Position numbers and translations under genes: made by a program. Source: Ruegeria_B marisflavi (lineage in GTDB: Bacteria > Pseudomonadota > Alphaproteobacteria > Rhodobacterales > Rhodobacteraceae). From it: a DNA stretch of 64,000 nt. Below the pieces are notes generated by a model. That model made no database searches and had not been told where the DNA came from. It was given only the letters and a program-made list of their open reading frames with translations. Each line of letters begins with the position of its first letter. Position 1 is the first letter of the stretch. This document shows, piece by piece, positions 33,712 to 42,286 of this stretch. Location: NCBI RefSeq assembly GCF_025673445.1, contig NZ_JAOVQN010000015.1, positions 62,001 through 126,000 on the forward strand, written 5' to 3'.

Positions 33712-35594
33712 TCACTCCGGCATTCCGGCGCGGCGGAGACCTTCCAGGTATCTGTGGCGATCCTCGGTTCTCACGAAACGCACCCGTTCGGCTTCTTCGG
33801 CCAGCGAGAACTTGGGTAGCGCGGCAAGAACTTCCTCTGCCTCCCATTCTGCGTCTTCTATGCGATTCAGCAATCCAAGAATCGAGATGTAGAGCAACCG
33901 CCCCTGCTGGAAATTGTTGTTTCGCTCCAGCACGGTCTCAAGGATCGGCAGCGCCATGTCATATTCCTGTTTCACGAAATAGGCGATCGTCAGACCGTAG
34001 GAATAGACGTATCCATGCTTTGGGCTCAGCTGCATGGCGTTTTGGATGGCTTCAATTCCTTCGTCAGGTTTCCCGGAATAGGCTAGAAACATTCCGAGCA
34101 GCACGTAGCCATCTGCAAAGTTGGGATCTAAAGCAATGGCTTTGCGGAGTTCGGCAACTCCCTCGTCTATTTTCCTTTGGGATCCATAGACCTGCGCAAG
34201 AGACATGAATACCTGTGGCGAACGAGAATTCAGTGCCAGCGCCGCACGGGCGTATTTGATCGCCTGGTCCTGGGACCGGACCGTGTCACCCGACCAACCG
34301 AAGGTCGCATCAATTGCGTAGGTGAGCGCCAATCCCGCATGCGCCCTGCCGAAGGAAGGGTCCAGATCGATGGCCTTTTGGAAATTTTCACGCGCCTCGG
34401 CGTTCGATTGCGGTGAATAGACGTTTACGCGCGCTTGACCCTTTAGATAAAGATCATAGGCTTCCGGATCGACCTTGTAGGCTTCACTTAAACCTGCCTG
34501 CTCTGCCGTTGTCAGGGTTACCGAAAGCGCGGAGACGATCTTGTGTGTCACCTCATCCTGTAAGGCGAATACATCAGCCAAGCCACCGTCATACCTGTCA
34601 GCCCAAAGATGCCCCTTGGTCTTTGCGTCGATCAACTTGACATTGATGCGTACCTGATCGCCAGAACGCCGCACGCTGCCTTCGAGCATGTAGCGAACCT
34701 CAAGCTCTGCCGCGATCTCCTCGATGGGCATTGCGTGTGATTTGTATTCAAAGGTCGAGTTTCGTGCGATTACAAAAAGGCCGGACAGCTTGGACATTTC
34801 CGTGATCAGGTCGTCGGTTATGCCGTCAGCGAAATACTCCTGATTCGGGTCGCCGCTCAGATTTGCAAAGGGCAGCACGGCGATTGAAGGTTTCTCCTCC
34901 GGCTGGATTAAGGCAACGGCACTGGCAGGTCGGTCCTGACCGAAATAGGAGAATACCACAAGCCCACCCCGCTAAGGAACACCGTCAGCAGCGCGAGGCC
35001 GATTGTGGCCCTAACCCTCTGCCCCATCATCGTTGCAGGGACAGGAGGCGCCACTGGTGTGGAAAGATTGTCCGCTTTCTGGTCCATGCCGATTTTGAAC
35101 ACCCGGATGGGGCGGCCGATATTCTTAACAGCGACCTCGCCGATATCGACGAAATTGAGATCCAGCTTATCGCGAACCTGTTCGTAAGCAGAACGAGACA
35201 TGCAAATGCCGCCCGGCTCGGCTAGCGCTTCCAGCCTAGCGGCGACATTCACACCGTCCCCATAGATATCGTCTTCTTCGATGACGACGTCTCCAAGGTT
35301 AATTCCCAGTCAAAATACGAGCTGAGGATCATCCGGGCGTTCAGCATTTCTGTTCCGCATTGCGGTTTGAACATCAACTGCAAAGGTCACTGCATCGACG
35401 AAGCTCGGAAACTCCATCAACGAGCCGTCGCCAATCAGCTTGACCGTGCGGCCATGGTGTTGTTTTGCCTTGGGTTGGAAAAGTTCGCGCCTGTGCCGTT
35501 GCAGCTCAGCCAGAGTACCGGTCTAGTCAATTTCCATCAGACGGGAATAACCGACGACATCAGCGGCCAGAACTGCTGTGAGCCGACGCTCCAT
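33712..35594 (-). pseudogene. Class III nucleotidyl cyclase-TPR protein, degraded by two stops and a frameshift
   Basis: Reading minus from ATG 35594 (behind GGGAGG): cyclase start MERRLTAVLAADVVGYSRL, then TAG at 35523-35525 where the family has a codon after MEID, then TGA at 35310-35312 just before LGINLGDVV (Arg expected), then an intact stretch from NVAARLEALAEPGG to a membrane helix. A one-base frameshift near 34950-34965 moves into the frame of the C-terminal half (33712-34959): KPSIAVLPFANLSGDPNQEYFADG plus about five TPRs. Both stops are explained by single substitutions. Typical of the large alphaproteobacterial cyclase/TolB-like/TPR family; the protein is almost surely not made whole. 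Confidence 0.85.
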
Positions 35595-35702
35595 GCGCGA
35601 GCCTCCCTTGCCAAAAAGGTTAGCAAGGAATGTGGAAACCTGTCCATCACAGCACAGTAAAATGCGCCGCCAATCTTAGCCGCGCGGCCACGGACCCGAC
35701 GA

Positions 35703-36455
35703 TCAGCCGAACGGATTCGGGGCCATCGGGCGGCCGGGCCGGATCGGCCCTCGGGGCAATCCCGGGACATCCGCGGGATTGCCGCCCAAAGCGTCGCCAT
35801 CATCGTCGTCGATCAGGCAGTTTACCAGGAAATGCGCCGCCGGGCCGACAAGCGTGTCGTATTCTTGTCCGCGACCCGAGCCGATGTCCTCCAGCAGCTG
35901 CCGCGGTTTCGGACAATAGGCGAGTAGCCCGCCTTCTACATAGATCACCTCGTCTTGGCGAAAAGCCAGCGTTATCACCTCGAACGTGCCGGGGGGAATG
36001 CCGGCTTCGATACCGCGAAAGCCTCGCAGGTAGCGTGCGGGAACAACAGCATAGGGATCGCCGCAGGCATCCAGCGCCGCCTCACATTCGACCAGCATCC
36101 CCTGGTCCGGCATCAGCCAGATATCGCGGCAGTTGTACAGGGCCCCTTCGGGCACCCGCATGGGTCGGTAGCGCGACGGCAGGCCGGTATCGGGCACAAC
36201 AAGGCTTTCGCGCTGAATATCGGTGATGGATTGCATCGCGTTGTCAAAGGTCAGCACCTTGTCGCCGACCCTGAGCATCTCGACCGGCTTCCAGCCAAGG
36301 GTCGAGGCGATGCGGGTTCCAGCCAGCAACCCGGTATGCCCGGTAATGAGCAATCCATCCAGAGCCGCAAACGACTCGATCCTCGCCGGGTTGTCACCCG
36401 GCCTTTTCGTCTTCCATCCGAACACGCGCGCCCATCCTTGTTGTGGCAGCAGCAA
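35703..36455 (-). CDS. Hint-domain protein lacking the catalytic cysteine
   Basis: About 250 residues with a Hint (hedgehog/intein) fold: GLLAGTRIAST, LGWKPVEMLRVGDKVLTFDN, and later MRVPEGALYNCRDIWLMPDQ and AYCPKPR. In roseobacter Hint proteins the first of these blocks usually begins with Cys (CFTPGT type); here the aligned position is Gly, so self-cleavage is not expected. The C-terminal 40 residues are rich in Gly, Pro and Asp. The frame opens at a TTG codon and no good ribosome site is seen, so the start is uncertain and the N-terminus may be missing. Confidence 0.65.
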   Translation of the reverse strand: MLLPQQGWARVFGWKTKRPGDNPARIESFAALDGLLITGHTGLLAGTRIASTLGWKPVEMLRVGDKVLTFDNAMQSITDIQRESLVVPDTGLPSRYRPMRVPEGALYNCRDIWLMPDQGMLVECEAALDACGDPYAVVPARYLRGFRGIEAGIPPGTFEVITLAFRQDEVIYVEGGLLAYCPKPRQLLEDIGSGRGQEYDTLVGPAAHFLVNCLIDDDDGDALGGNPADVPGLPRGPIRPGRPMAPNPFG

Positions 36456-36618
36456 GATCTTCGCTTGCCGGATTAACCAAGTTGTCCAGTCACGAAACCA
36501 GATTCGAGCGATCTAAAAATGCCGGGAACGGGGCAATACTCTGGCATTGTCCTGCACTGTCCGGGTAATGCCCTTCCTCCATGAGACATTGGCTACAGGC
36601 GAGCAACAGATCACCAAC

Positions 36619-37266
36619 TCACCCAAAGGTATAGTCAAACCGAGCGATGTCTTCGGCGCAGGCCCGCGCCAGGGATGCAGCACTGTCCTCGGAGTAGAAA
36701 CTGCGATAGTCCGCCGCCCTGTCCGACCGGTTTTCATGCGGCAGGTCTAAGGCAAAGCCCAGATGGCGGGTGAGCGGTGCCAGATCCTCGGACAGGTGTT
36801 CCAGACGGACATAAGTCGCGCATTGCTCGACCCCGTCGGCTCGGCGCATGTAGCTGGCCGCCGGGTTGGCGGCAAAGGTGGCCAACGTTGCCGGGTCGGT
36901 CACAAAGCGGTCGAACGGGGCCTGTTTCGCCAGATGCACCGCAGGATGGTCGAACCGCTGCCCCCGCAGCCAGTGGTAGTAGCTGACCGCCCGGTCCCAG
37001 GGATTGCGCACAAGGGTAAAGGCGAACAGCCCATCCAGCATCCCGGGGGCGAGCAACCCGTCGATATCGGCCAGGGTCGAGTGTTTCCAGAGCCGCCCGC
37101 GTGTCTGCGCCCCTTTCAACCTGCCACGCCGCCGGATCGCCTTGGGCGTATCGCCGATCAGGATATCGTCCTTCATCGCGCGCGCTTCGAGCGCCGTGGC
37201 CAGCGAGGTGCCACCCGTCTTGGGGATATGCACGAAGATATAGCCGCGACCGGGTGAAATGATCAT
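36619..37266 (-). CDS. Sulfotransferase family 2 protein
   Basis: 215 residues with the PAPS loop FVHIPKTGGTSLATAL (about 11-26) and the 3'-phosphate loop FTLVRNPWDRAVSYYHWL (about 85-102), as in carbohydrate sulfotransferases of the Sulfotransfer_2 family. No signal peptide, so it acts in the cytoplasm, probably on a lipid-linked or nucleotide-linked glycan (inference). Stands alone, 31 bases downstream of the DMT permease gene on the same strand. Confidence 0.82.
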   Translation of the reverse strand: MIISPGRGYIFVHIPKTGGTSLATALEARAMKDDILIGDTPKAIRRRGRLKGAQTRGRLWKHSTLADIDGLLAPGMLDGLFAFTLVRNPWDRAVSYYHWLRGQRFDHPAVHLAKQAPFDRFVTDPATLATFAANPAASYMRRADGVEQCATYVRLEHLSEDLAPLTRHLGFALDLPHENRSDRAADYRSFYSEDSAASLARACAEDIARFDYTFG

Positions 37267-37297
37267 GGCGCCACGCTAGCCGGGTGGACGGCGGCGC

Positions 37298-38212
37298 TCA
37301 AGCCGATCTGAGCGCGATGATCACGCCCGCCACTACGATCAGGCCGATCCCCAGGATCTGCCATGGGCCAAGCCCTACGCCGAAGACTACCCAGGCAAAG
37401 AGCGGCCCGAAGATCATCACCGAGAACTCGAAGACCGACACATAAGACGGCTCGCCCAGTTGGTAGGCCTTGATCAACATGAATACGGCGGTTGACGAGC
37501 CGACCGCCTGCATCACCACCCAGGGCAGCGCATCGGTCATCGGCCAGATCCAGCCGCGCGTCACAAATCCCGCCGCGCCCTCTGCCGCCGTGGCAGGGAA
37601 CAGTGCCAGCCAGCCAAGCCCCGCCAGCCCGGTCAGGCCTAGCGCAGTGACCATCGCCCCCAACAGAGCGGCGGTGCTTTCTTGCGCGCATTTGGCCCGG
37701 GTCACCACCGCGCCGAGCGCATAGAAGAAACCGCCTGCGACGGGCACCAGAATGGTGGCGTCGAATGTCGCCGGATCCGGTTGCAGGACAAAGAGAATAC
37801 CCACGAAGCCGATCACAACGGCGATGATCCGCCAGGGACCGATCCGCTGGCGCAAACCAAAGGCGGTGATCAGAAGAACGAAGATCGGCGAGGTGAAGAG
37901 ACCCGCCAATGCCTGGGCGATGGACATCAGCGACAGTGCACTGAAGTAGAACAGCATCGCCACGGTCAGAAGCAGGCTGCGCAGGATCACCCAATTCATC
38001 CGGCGGGGCCTCATGGTACCCAGCCCAAATATGGACATGAAGAGTACCAGCGGCAGCATCATCGCGGCCCGGGTGAAATGGAACTGCCACAGCCCGATGG
38101 TTTCGGCCAGACGGATCACGTAGTTGTCGATCACGCCGATGATCGACATTGCCGCAACCATAAGAAAGGCCGCGGCAATCGGAGCGGATGGGGATTCTGC
38201 CTGCATCTTCAT
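37298..38212 (-). CDS. DMT superfamily permease (EamA type)
   Basis: 304 residues with ten membrane spans in two EamA repeats, the standard drug/metabolite exporter layout. The start MKMQAESPSAP at 38212 is chosen because the upstream 41 residues are not hydrophobic and look untranslated; an ATG two codons later is equally possible. Substrate unknown. Divergent from the membrane protein at 38.36 kb. Confidence 0.83.
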   Translation of the reverse strand: MKMQAESPSAPIAAAFLMVAAMSIIGVIDNYVIRLAETIGLWQFHFTRAAMMLPLVLFMSIFGLGTMRPRRMNWVILRSLLLTVAMLFYFSALSLMSIAQALAGLFTSPIFVLLITAFGLRQRIGPWRIIAVVIGFVGILFVLQPDPATFDATILVPVAGGFFYALGAVVTRAKCAQESTAALLGAMVTALGLTGLAGLGWLALFPATAAEGAAGFVTRGWIWPMTDALPWVVMQAVGSSTAVFMLIKAYQLGEPSYVSVFEFSVMIFGPLFAWVVFGVGLGPWQILGIGLIVVAGVIIALRSA

Positions 38213-38358
38213 GGAGTAATCAGAGATGGTCTGCGGAACTTGCCCGCCAGCGACATCCGCTCTGGAATTGCGACCACCGGGTAACGCAAGGCGTTTGATG
38301 CTGGCGCAGCTTGCGTGTACTCTGCAAAAAAACAAAGACGAGCAACCCAGACCCCTGC

Positions 38359-39372
38359 ATGACAGCCCTCAAGCAATACGAGCGGATCGAAGCCACCGGG
38401 CTGTGGCGGCCTTCTCCGGACGAGCAGCGCCGCGAAGTCGTGGTGTCGATCGGCGAAGCAACGCTGACGATCTCGGACTTCAATGATCGCGCCCTGACCC
38501 ATTGGTCATTGGCCGCGCTGGAACGGCGCAATCCCGGTGAATACCCGGCGGTCTACAACCCCGATGGCGACCCGGGCGAGACGCTGGAACTGGCCGAGAC
38601 GGAAACGACGATGATTGCCGCAATCGACCGATTGCAACGCGCGATCGAGACCGCGCGCCCGCATCCGGGGCGGATCCGCTGGATCTCGGTCGGGGTGGTC
38701 GTGGCGGTGGTTCTGGCTGTTCTGACGCTGTGGTTGCCGGGCACGATGCGCCGGCATGTCGTCTCGGTCGTGCCCGACATCAAGCGGCAGGACATCGGCC
38801 GTTCGGTGCTGGGCCGGATCGAGCGGGTGACCGGGCGGACCTGTGGCAACGAAGAGACCGATCAGGTGCTGGCCAAGCTGGCCCAGCGCACCGGCGTGCG
38901 TCGCCTGGTGGTGGTGCCCGGCGGGCTGGCGGCCAGCCTCTATCTGCCCGGCGGCATCGTCGTTCTGAACCACTCCCTGATCGAGGATTTCGAGGACAGT
39001 TCGGTTGTTGCCGGGTTCATATTGGCCGAACGATCCCGCGCCCTGGCGCGGGATCCGCTGGACGAACTCTTGTACCGGGCCGGGTCAATGGCGTCGTTCC
39101 GGCTACTGACAACCGGCGGTCTGACCCCAGAGATCCTGGACAGCTATGCCGAGCGCGTTCTGGCGGAACCGCGTCCGGATGTGCCTGACGAGGATCTGCT
39201 GGCGATCTTTTCGCAAGCCGCGATCCCGTCGTCACCCTATGCCTATGCCCGGGATATCACAGGCGAGGCAGTTCTGGGGCTGATCGAGGCCGACCCGATG
39301 ACCGGCCGCACGCTGGAACCGGTCCTGGCCGACCGCGATTGGGTGCGGTTGCAGGGCATCTGTGGCAGCTGA
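38359..39372 (+). CDS. Membrane protein resembling an M48 peptidase without the HExxH motif
   Basis: 337 residues: a cytosolic N-terminal part (1-105), one membrane segment (about 111-133, VGVVVAVVLAVLTLWLP) and a C-terminal domain. The latter reads like an M48-type peptidase, with GRIERVTGRTCG, LVVVPGGLAASLYLPGGIVVLNHSLIEDF and VVAGFILAERSRA. In M48 enzymes the last block is VLAHEIGH; here AERSR stands in its place, so zinc binding should be lost. Similarity is by eye and moderate. A conserved roseobacter protein of unknown role. Confidence 0.6.
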   Translation: MTALKQYERIEATGLWRPSPDEQRREVVVSIGEATLTISDFNDRALTHWSLAALERRNPGEYPAVYNPDGDPGETLELAETETTMIAAIDRLQRAIETARPHPGRIRWISVGVVVAVVLAVLTLWLPGTMRRHVVSVVPDIKRQDIGRSVLGRIERVTGRTCGNEETDQVLAKLAQRTGVRRLVVVPGGLAASLYLPGGIVVLNHSLIEDFEDSSVVAGFILAERSRALARDPLDELLYRAGSMASFRLLTTGGLTPEILDSYAERVLAEPRPDVPDEDLLAIFSQAAIPSSPYAYARDITGEAVLGLIEADPMTGRTLEPVLADRDWVRLQGICGS

Positions 39373-39414
39373 CAAAGGATCGGATGCCAAAGACGGCCCA
39401 TGCCCGGCTTGATT

Positions 39415-40578
39415 TCAGCGACTGGGACGTTTCGGCGTCTGCGTCGACTGATAGACAGCGCCGGGCACGTTGCGAGTGGATAGCCGAAGGTGGGCCGGCG
39501 GTTTGGCCATATTCCGATAGGAGCGTTCGCTATGGGTCACGGTGATGGTCCGCGGCGCGGTTTCTACCGGCAACAAGGTACGCGGCAGATCGTTCGACCA
39601 GAGCGCATTCATCTGCGCATCGCCTTCGGCCGTGCGGACGCCGCGCATCGGATTCAGCCGACCATCCTTGCGGTCAACTGCGCGGAACCCTTGTGGCGTG
39701 ACATAGGTGCTTTGGATGATGGCGGGCCGCAGGGTCCGCTCGGCCCGGTGCGGATTCAGGCGATCATCGGTCCATACGCTGCGGTAGCCCACCGGAACGA
39801 CGACGTTGGTCGTGTTCTGGCGCTTGTCGTAGATATGTTTCGGAACGATCCTGGTTTCGAGCGATACAGATACACCAGCCTTGCCCGCAACAGAATTTCC
39901 GGCATCAAGCGATGACCCCTTACGCAAGGGGCCGTATGTGACCGGCGACTGGGCTTGTGGGCCACAGCGGACCCCGGTCTGGTTGATGTAGCGCTGGCTG
40001 AGCGCCGAGGCATCCGGGCAGCCAACACCCGAGGATGGCGCGGCGGCAGGGGCGATGGAGCGGGGTGCTACCTGGCTCGGCGCAGATGCGGCAACCGGCG
40101 CGACCACAACCGGGCGAGCCGTAGTAGTGCGAGTAGTCGGCACCACAGCCGGTTTCGCCGCTACTGGCCTGACAACCTGTGGTTCCGGGCTGGTAGTCGC
40201 GGCCGCGACCGTACTGACCTGCGGCTGTGCCTTTGTTCTTGTTGGTTTCGGGGCGACTGTAGCTGCTGGCTGATCCAGCGTGATGAGCTCGGGCGCGGCT
40301 TGTTGCGGGGCGGTGCTGGTGCTGCCTGCCACGGCACTCGGCTGAAATCCGCAAATCTGCTTTCGCTCGCGCGACACCCGCGGCACCCAGGTCACATTGC
40401 CGTCGATACCCGCCCGAATGAAGATACAGCCACGGCTGTCAACGTATTGTTTTCCCTTGTAGGACGCGGGCGGATACTCTGCCGGAGGCGTGGCAACCCG
40501 CAATGTCTGAGCGTTCAGCGAACTGAAACCAATACTCAGGCCAATGACCGCAACCGAAACAATCCTTGTAACTCTCAT
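39415..40578 (-). CDS. Secreted/envelope protein with Pro/Ala/Thr-rich linker
   Basis: 387 residues. Sec signal peptide (1-23, ending SLNA). A first domain of about 55 residues contains YVDSRGCIFIRAG, WVPRVSRERKQICG, a pattern often found at the head of rhodobacteral SPOR-domain envelope proteins. A low-complexity linker (about 85-185) follows, rich in Pro, Ala, Val, Thr and Gln, then a C-terminal region with a repeated RLNP-R pattern: DDRLNPHRAERT and DGRLNPMRGVRT. Probably periplasmic and peptidoglycan- or outer-membrane-associated (inference). Upstream of nothing obvious; tail-to-tail with the gene at 38.36 kb. Confidence 0.7.
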   Translation of the reverse strand: MRVTRIVSVAVIGLSIGFSSLNAQTLRVATPPAEYPPASYKGKQYVDSRGCIFIRAGIDGNVTWVPRVSRERKQICGFQPSAVAGSTSTAPQQAAPELITLDQPAATVAPKPTRTKAQPQVSTVAAATTSPEPQVVRPVAAKPAVVPTTRTTTARPVVVAPVAASAPSQVAPRSIAPAAAPSSGVGCPDASALSQRYINQTGVRCGPQAQSPVTYGPLRKGSSLDAGNSVAGKAGVSVSLETRIVPKHIYDKRQNTTNVVVPVGYRSVWTDDRLNPHRAERTLRPAIIQSTYVTPQGFRAVDRKDGRLNPMRGVRTAEGDAQMNALWSNDLPRTLLPVETAPRTITVTHSERSYRNMAKPPAHLRLSTRNVPGAVYQSTQTPKRPSR

Positions 40579-40655
40579 GCCTGCCCCCACAAGATGTGGA
40601 GGAAAGATGCCGCAAAACCCATTGACAGTAAAGCGACACTTGCCGCAGATTCACC

Positions 40656-41288
40656 CTATTTCGTGCCGAACATGCGGTCCCCGGCATCGCCGAGACCGGG
40701 CATGATATAGCCTTTGGAGTTCAGTGCTCGGTCCAACGATGCAGTGACGATAGACACATCCGGGTGTGCCTCCTTCATCCGCGCGACACCTTCGGGCGCC
40801 GCGAGCAGGCACAAAAACCGGATGTCGGTGGCGCCAGCTTGTTTCAGCAGGTCGATGGCCGCGGCAGAACTGTTGCCGGTGGCCAGCATCGGGTCGACAA
40901 CAATCACCATTCGATCTTGCAACCCCTCTGGCACTTTAAAGTAATATTGCACCGGTTGCAGCGTTTTCTCGTCTCGGTAAAGGCCGACAAAGCCGACCCG
41001 TGCCGAAGGTACCAGTTCCAGCACACCATCCAGCATGCCGTTGCCTGCCCGCAGGATCGACACCAGCGCCAGCTTCTTACCTGCAAGGATCGACGCATCC
41101 ATCTCTTCGAGCGGGGTCTCGATGCCGCGTGTCGTCAACGGCAACTCGCGGGTGACCTCATAAGCCAGTAGCAATGTGATCTCGCGCAGGAGTTGCCGGA
41201 AAGAGGCGGTCGATGTGCCCTTGTCGCGCATGAGCGTCAGCTTGTGCTGCACCAGCGGATGGTCGACGACGGTCAGATGTTGGCTCAT
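40656..41288 (-). CDS. upp: Uracil phosphoribosyltransferase
   Basis: Salvages uracil with PRPP to UMP; 210 residues, usual size. Shows SILRAGNGMLDG, the PRPP loop VIVVDPMLATGNSSAAA and the uracil-binding C-terminus YIMPGLGDAGDRMFGT. Last gene of the cdd-deoA-deoB-add-upp operon; its ATG overlaps the add stop by four bases. Confidence 0.96.
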   Translation of the reverse strand: MSQHLTVVDHPLVQHKLTLMRDKGTSTASFRQLLREITLLLAYEVTRELPLTTRGIETPLEEMDASILAGKKLALVSILRAGNGMLDGVLELVPSARVGFVGLYRDEKTLQPVQYYFKVPEGLQDRMVIVVDPMLATGNSSAAAIDLLKQAGATDIRFLCLLAAPEGVARMKEAHPDVSIVTASLDRALNSKGYIMPGLGDAGDRMFGTK

Positions 41289-42286
41289 GATGTCTCCAGT
41301 CTTTTTGCAACCCGGCTTCGGGTGTCTTCATCGCAGAATGCCGCACTGAGCGCGGTGGCGTTCAGGTCGGCAAAATCCTCAGCCCCCCAGCCAAAGGCCT
41401 TGGCCAGCATCTCATACTCCCGCCGCATCGTGGTATGGAAAAACGGTGGATCGTCGGTGGATACGGTGACGCGGACGCCCGCATCGCGCAGCCGCGCGAT
41501 GGGATGGGCCGCAAACGAGGGGTAGAGGCCCAGCACCACGTTCGAGCCGGGACAGACCTCGAGCGTGATGCCGCGGTCGGCCAGTTCATGTACCAGATCG
41601 GCGTCCTCGATAGCGCGCACGCCATGGCCGATGCGCTCGACCCCCAGCAGGCGTACCGCGTCTCGCACGCTGTCGGGCCCGCCAAATTCGCCCGCATGGG
41701 TGGTGAGCCTCAGCCCCGCCTCACGCGCGCAGTCAAAGGACCAGCCGAAATCGCCCTGTTTGCCCACGCCCTCGTTGCCCCCCATGCCAAACCCCACGAT
41801 CCAGTCGCCCGCCGTCTCGGCGGCACAGCGCGCGGCGCGCTTGGCTTGATCGGGGCCGAAATGACGCACACAAGTGACAATGCCACGCAGAGTGATGCCC
41901 AGTTTCGCCTCGGCCGCATCCGCCGCATCGCGGATGGCGGCAAGGTAATCGCGCCAGGCGGCGACATCGCCGCCGCCACAGAAATCGGGGCTGAGGAAGG
42001 TCTCGGAATAGACCACCCCGTTCTCGGCGCTTTGTTCCAAGATGGCCCAGGTCAGGCGGCGGAATTCCTCGGGTCCGGTCAACACCGAGGAAGCGGCCTC
42101 GTAGATGCTCAGGAAATGGGTGAAATCGCGGAAATCATAGGACCCATCGGGCTTGAAGATGCCGCGCAGGTCGATCTTTTTCTCATGCGCCAGCTGCCGG
42201 ATCAGGGCCGGCGGTGCAGCACCTTCGTGGTGCAGGTGCAATTCGACCTTGGGCAGGTCGGCGACCGGGGGTTGTTCTTCGCTCAC
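41285..42286 (-). CDS. add: Adenosine deaminase
   Basis: Deaminates (deoxy)adenosine to (deoxy)inosine; 333 residues, TIM-barrel amidohydrolase. Zinc ligands and catalytic residues are visible in KVELHLHHEGA (HxH), TTHAGEFGG and VSTDDPPFF; RIGHGVRAIED is also family-typical. HHEGA differs from the more common HLEGS. Start is a GTG at 42286, behind GGGGAGGAG and overlapping the deoB stop as GTGA; the frame remains open 600 bases further but that is the shadow of deoB. Could act on adenine rather than adenosine, but the operon favours nucleosides. Confidence 0.9.
   Translation of the reverse strand: MSEEQPPVADLPKVELHLHHEGAAPPALIRQLAHEKKIDLRGIFKPDGSYDFRDFTHFLSIYEAASSVLTGPEEFRRLTWAILEQSAENGVVYSETFLSPDFCGGGDVAAWRDYLAAIRDAADAAEAKLGITLRGIVTCVRHFGPDQAKRAARCAAETAGDWIVGFGMGGNEGVGKQGDFGWSFDCAREAGLRLTTHAGEFGGPDSVRDAVRLLGVERIGHGVRAIEDADLVHELADRGITLEVCPGSNVVLGLYPSFAAHPIARLRDAGVRVTVSTDDPPFFHTTMRREYEMLAKAFGWGAEDFADLNATALSAAFCDEDTRSRVAKRLETS

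Noticed and set aside
34908..35252. Separate small gene (114 codons) with a membrane helix
   Set aside because: It is in the same frame as the cyclase start at 35594, just after an in-frame TGA, and reads as the middle of that broken gene.
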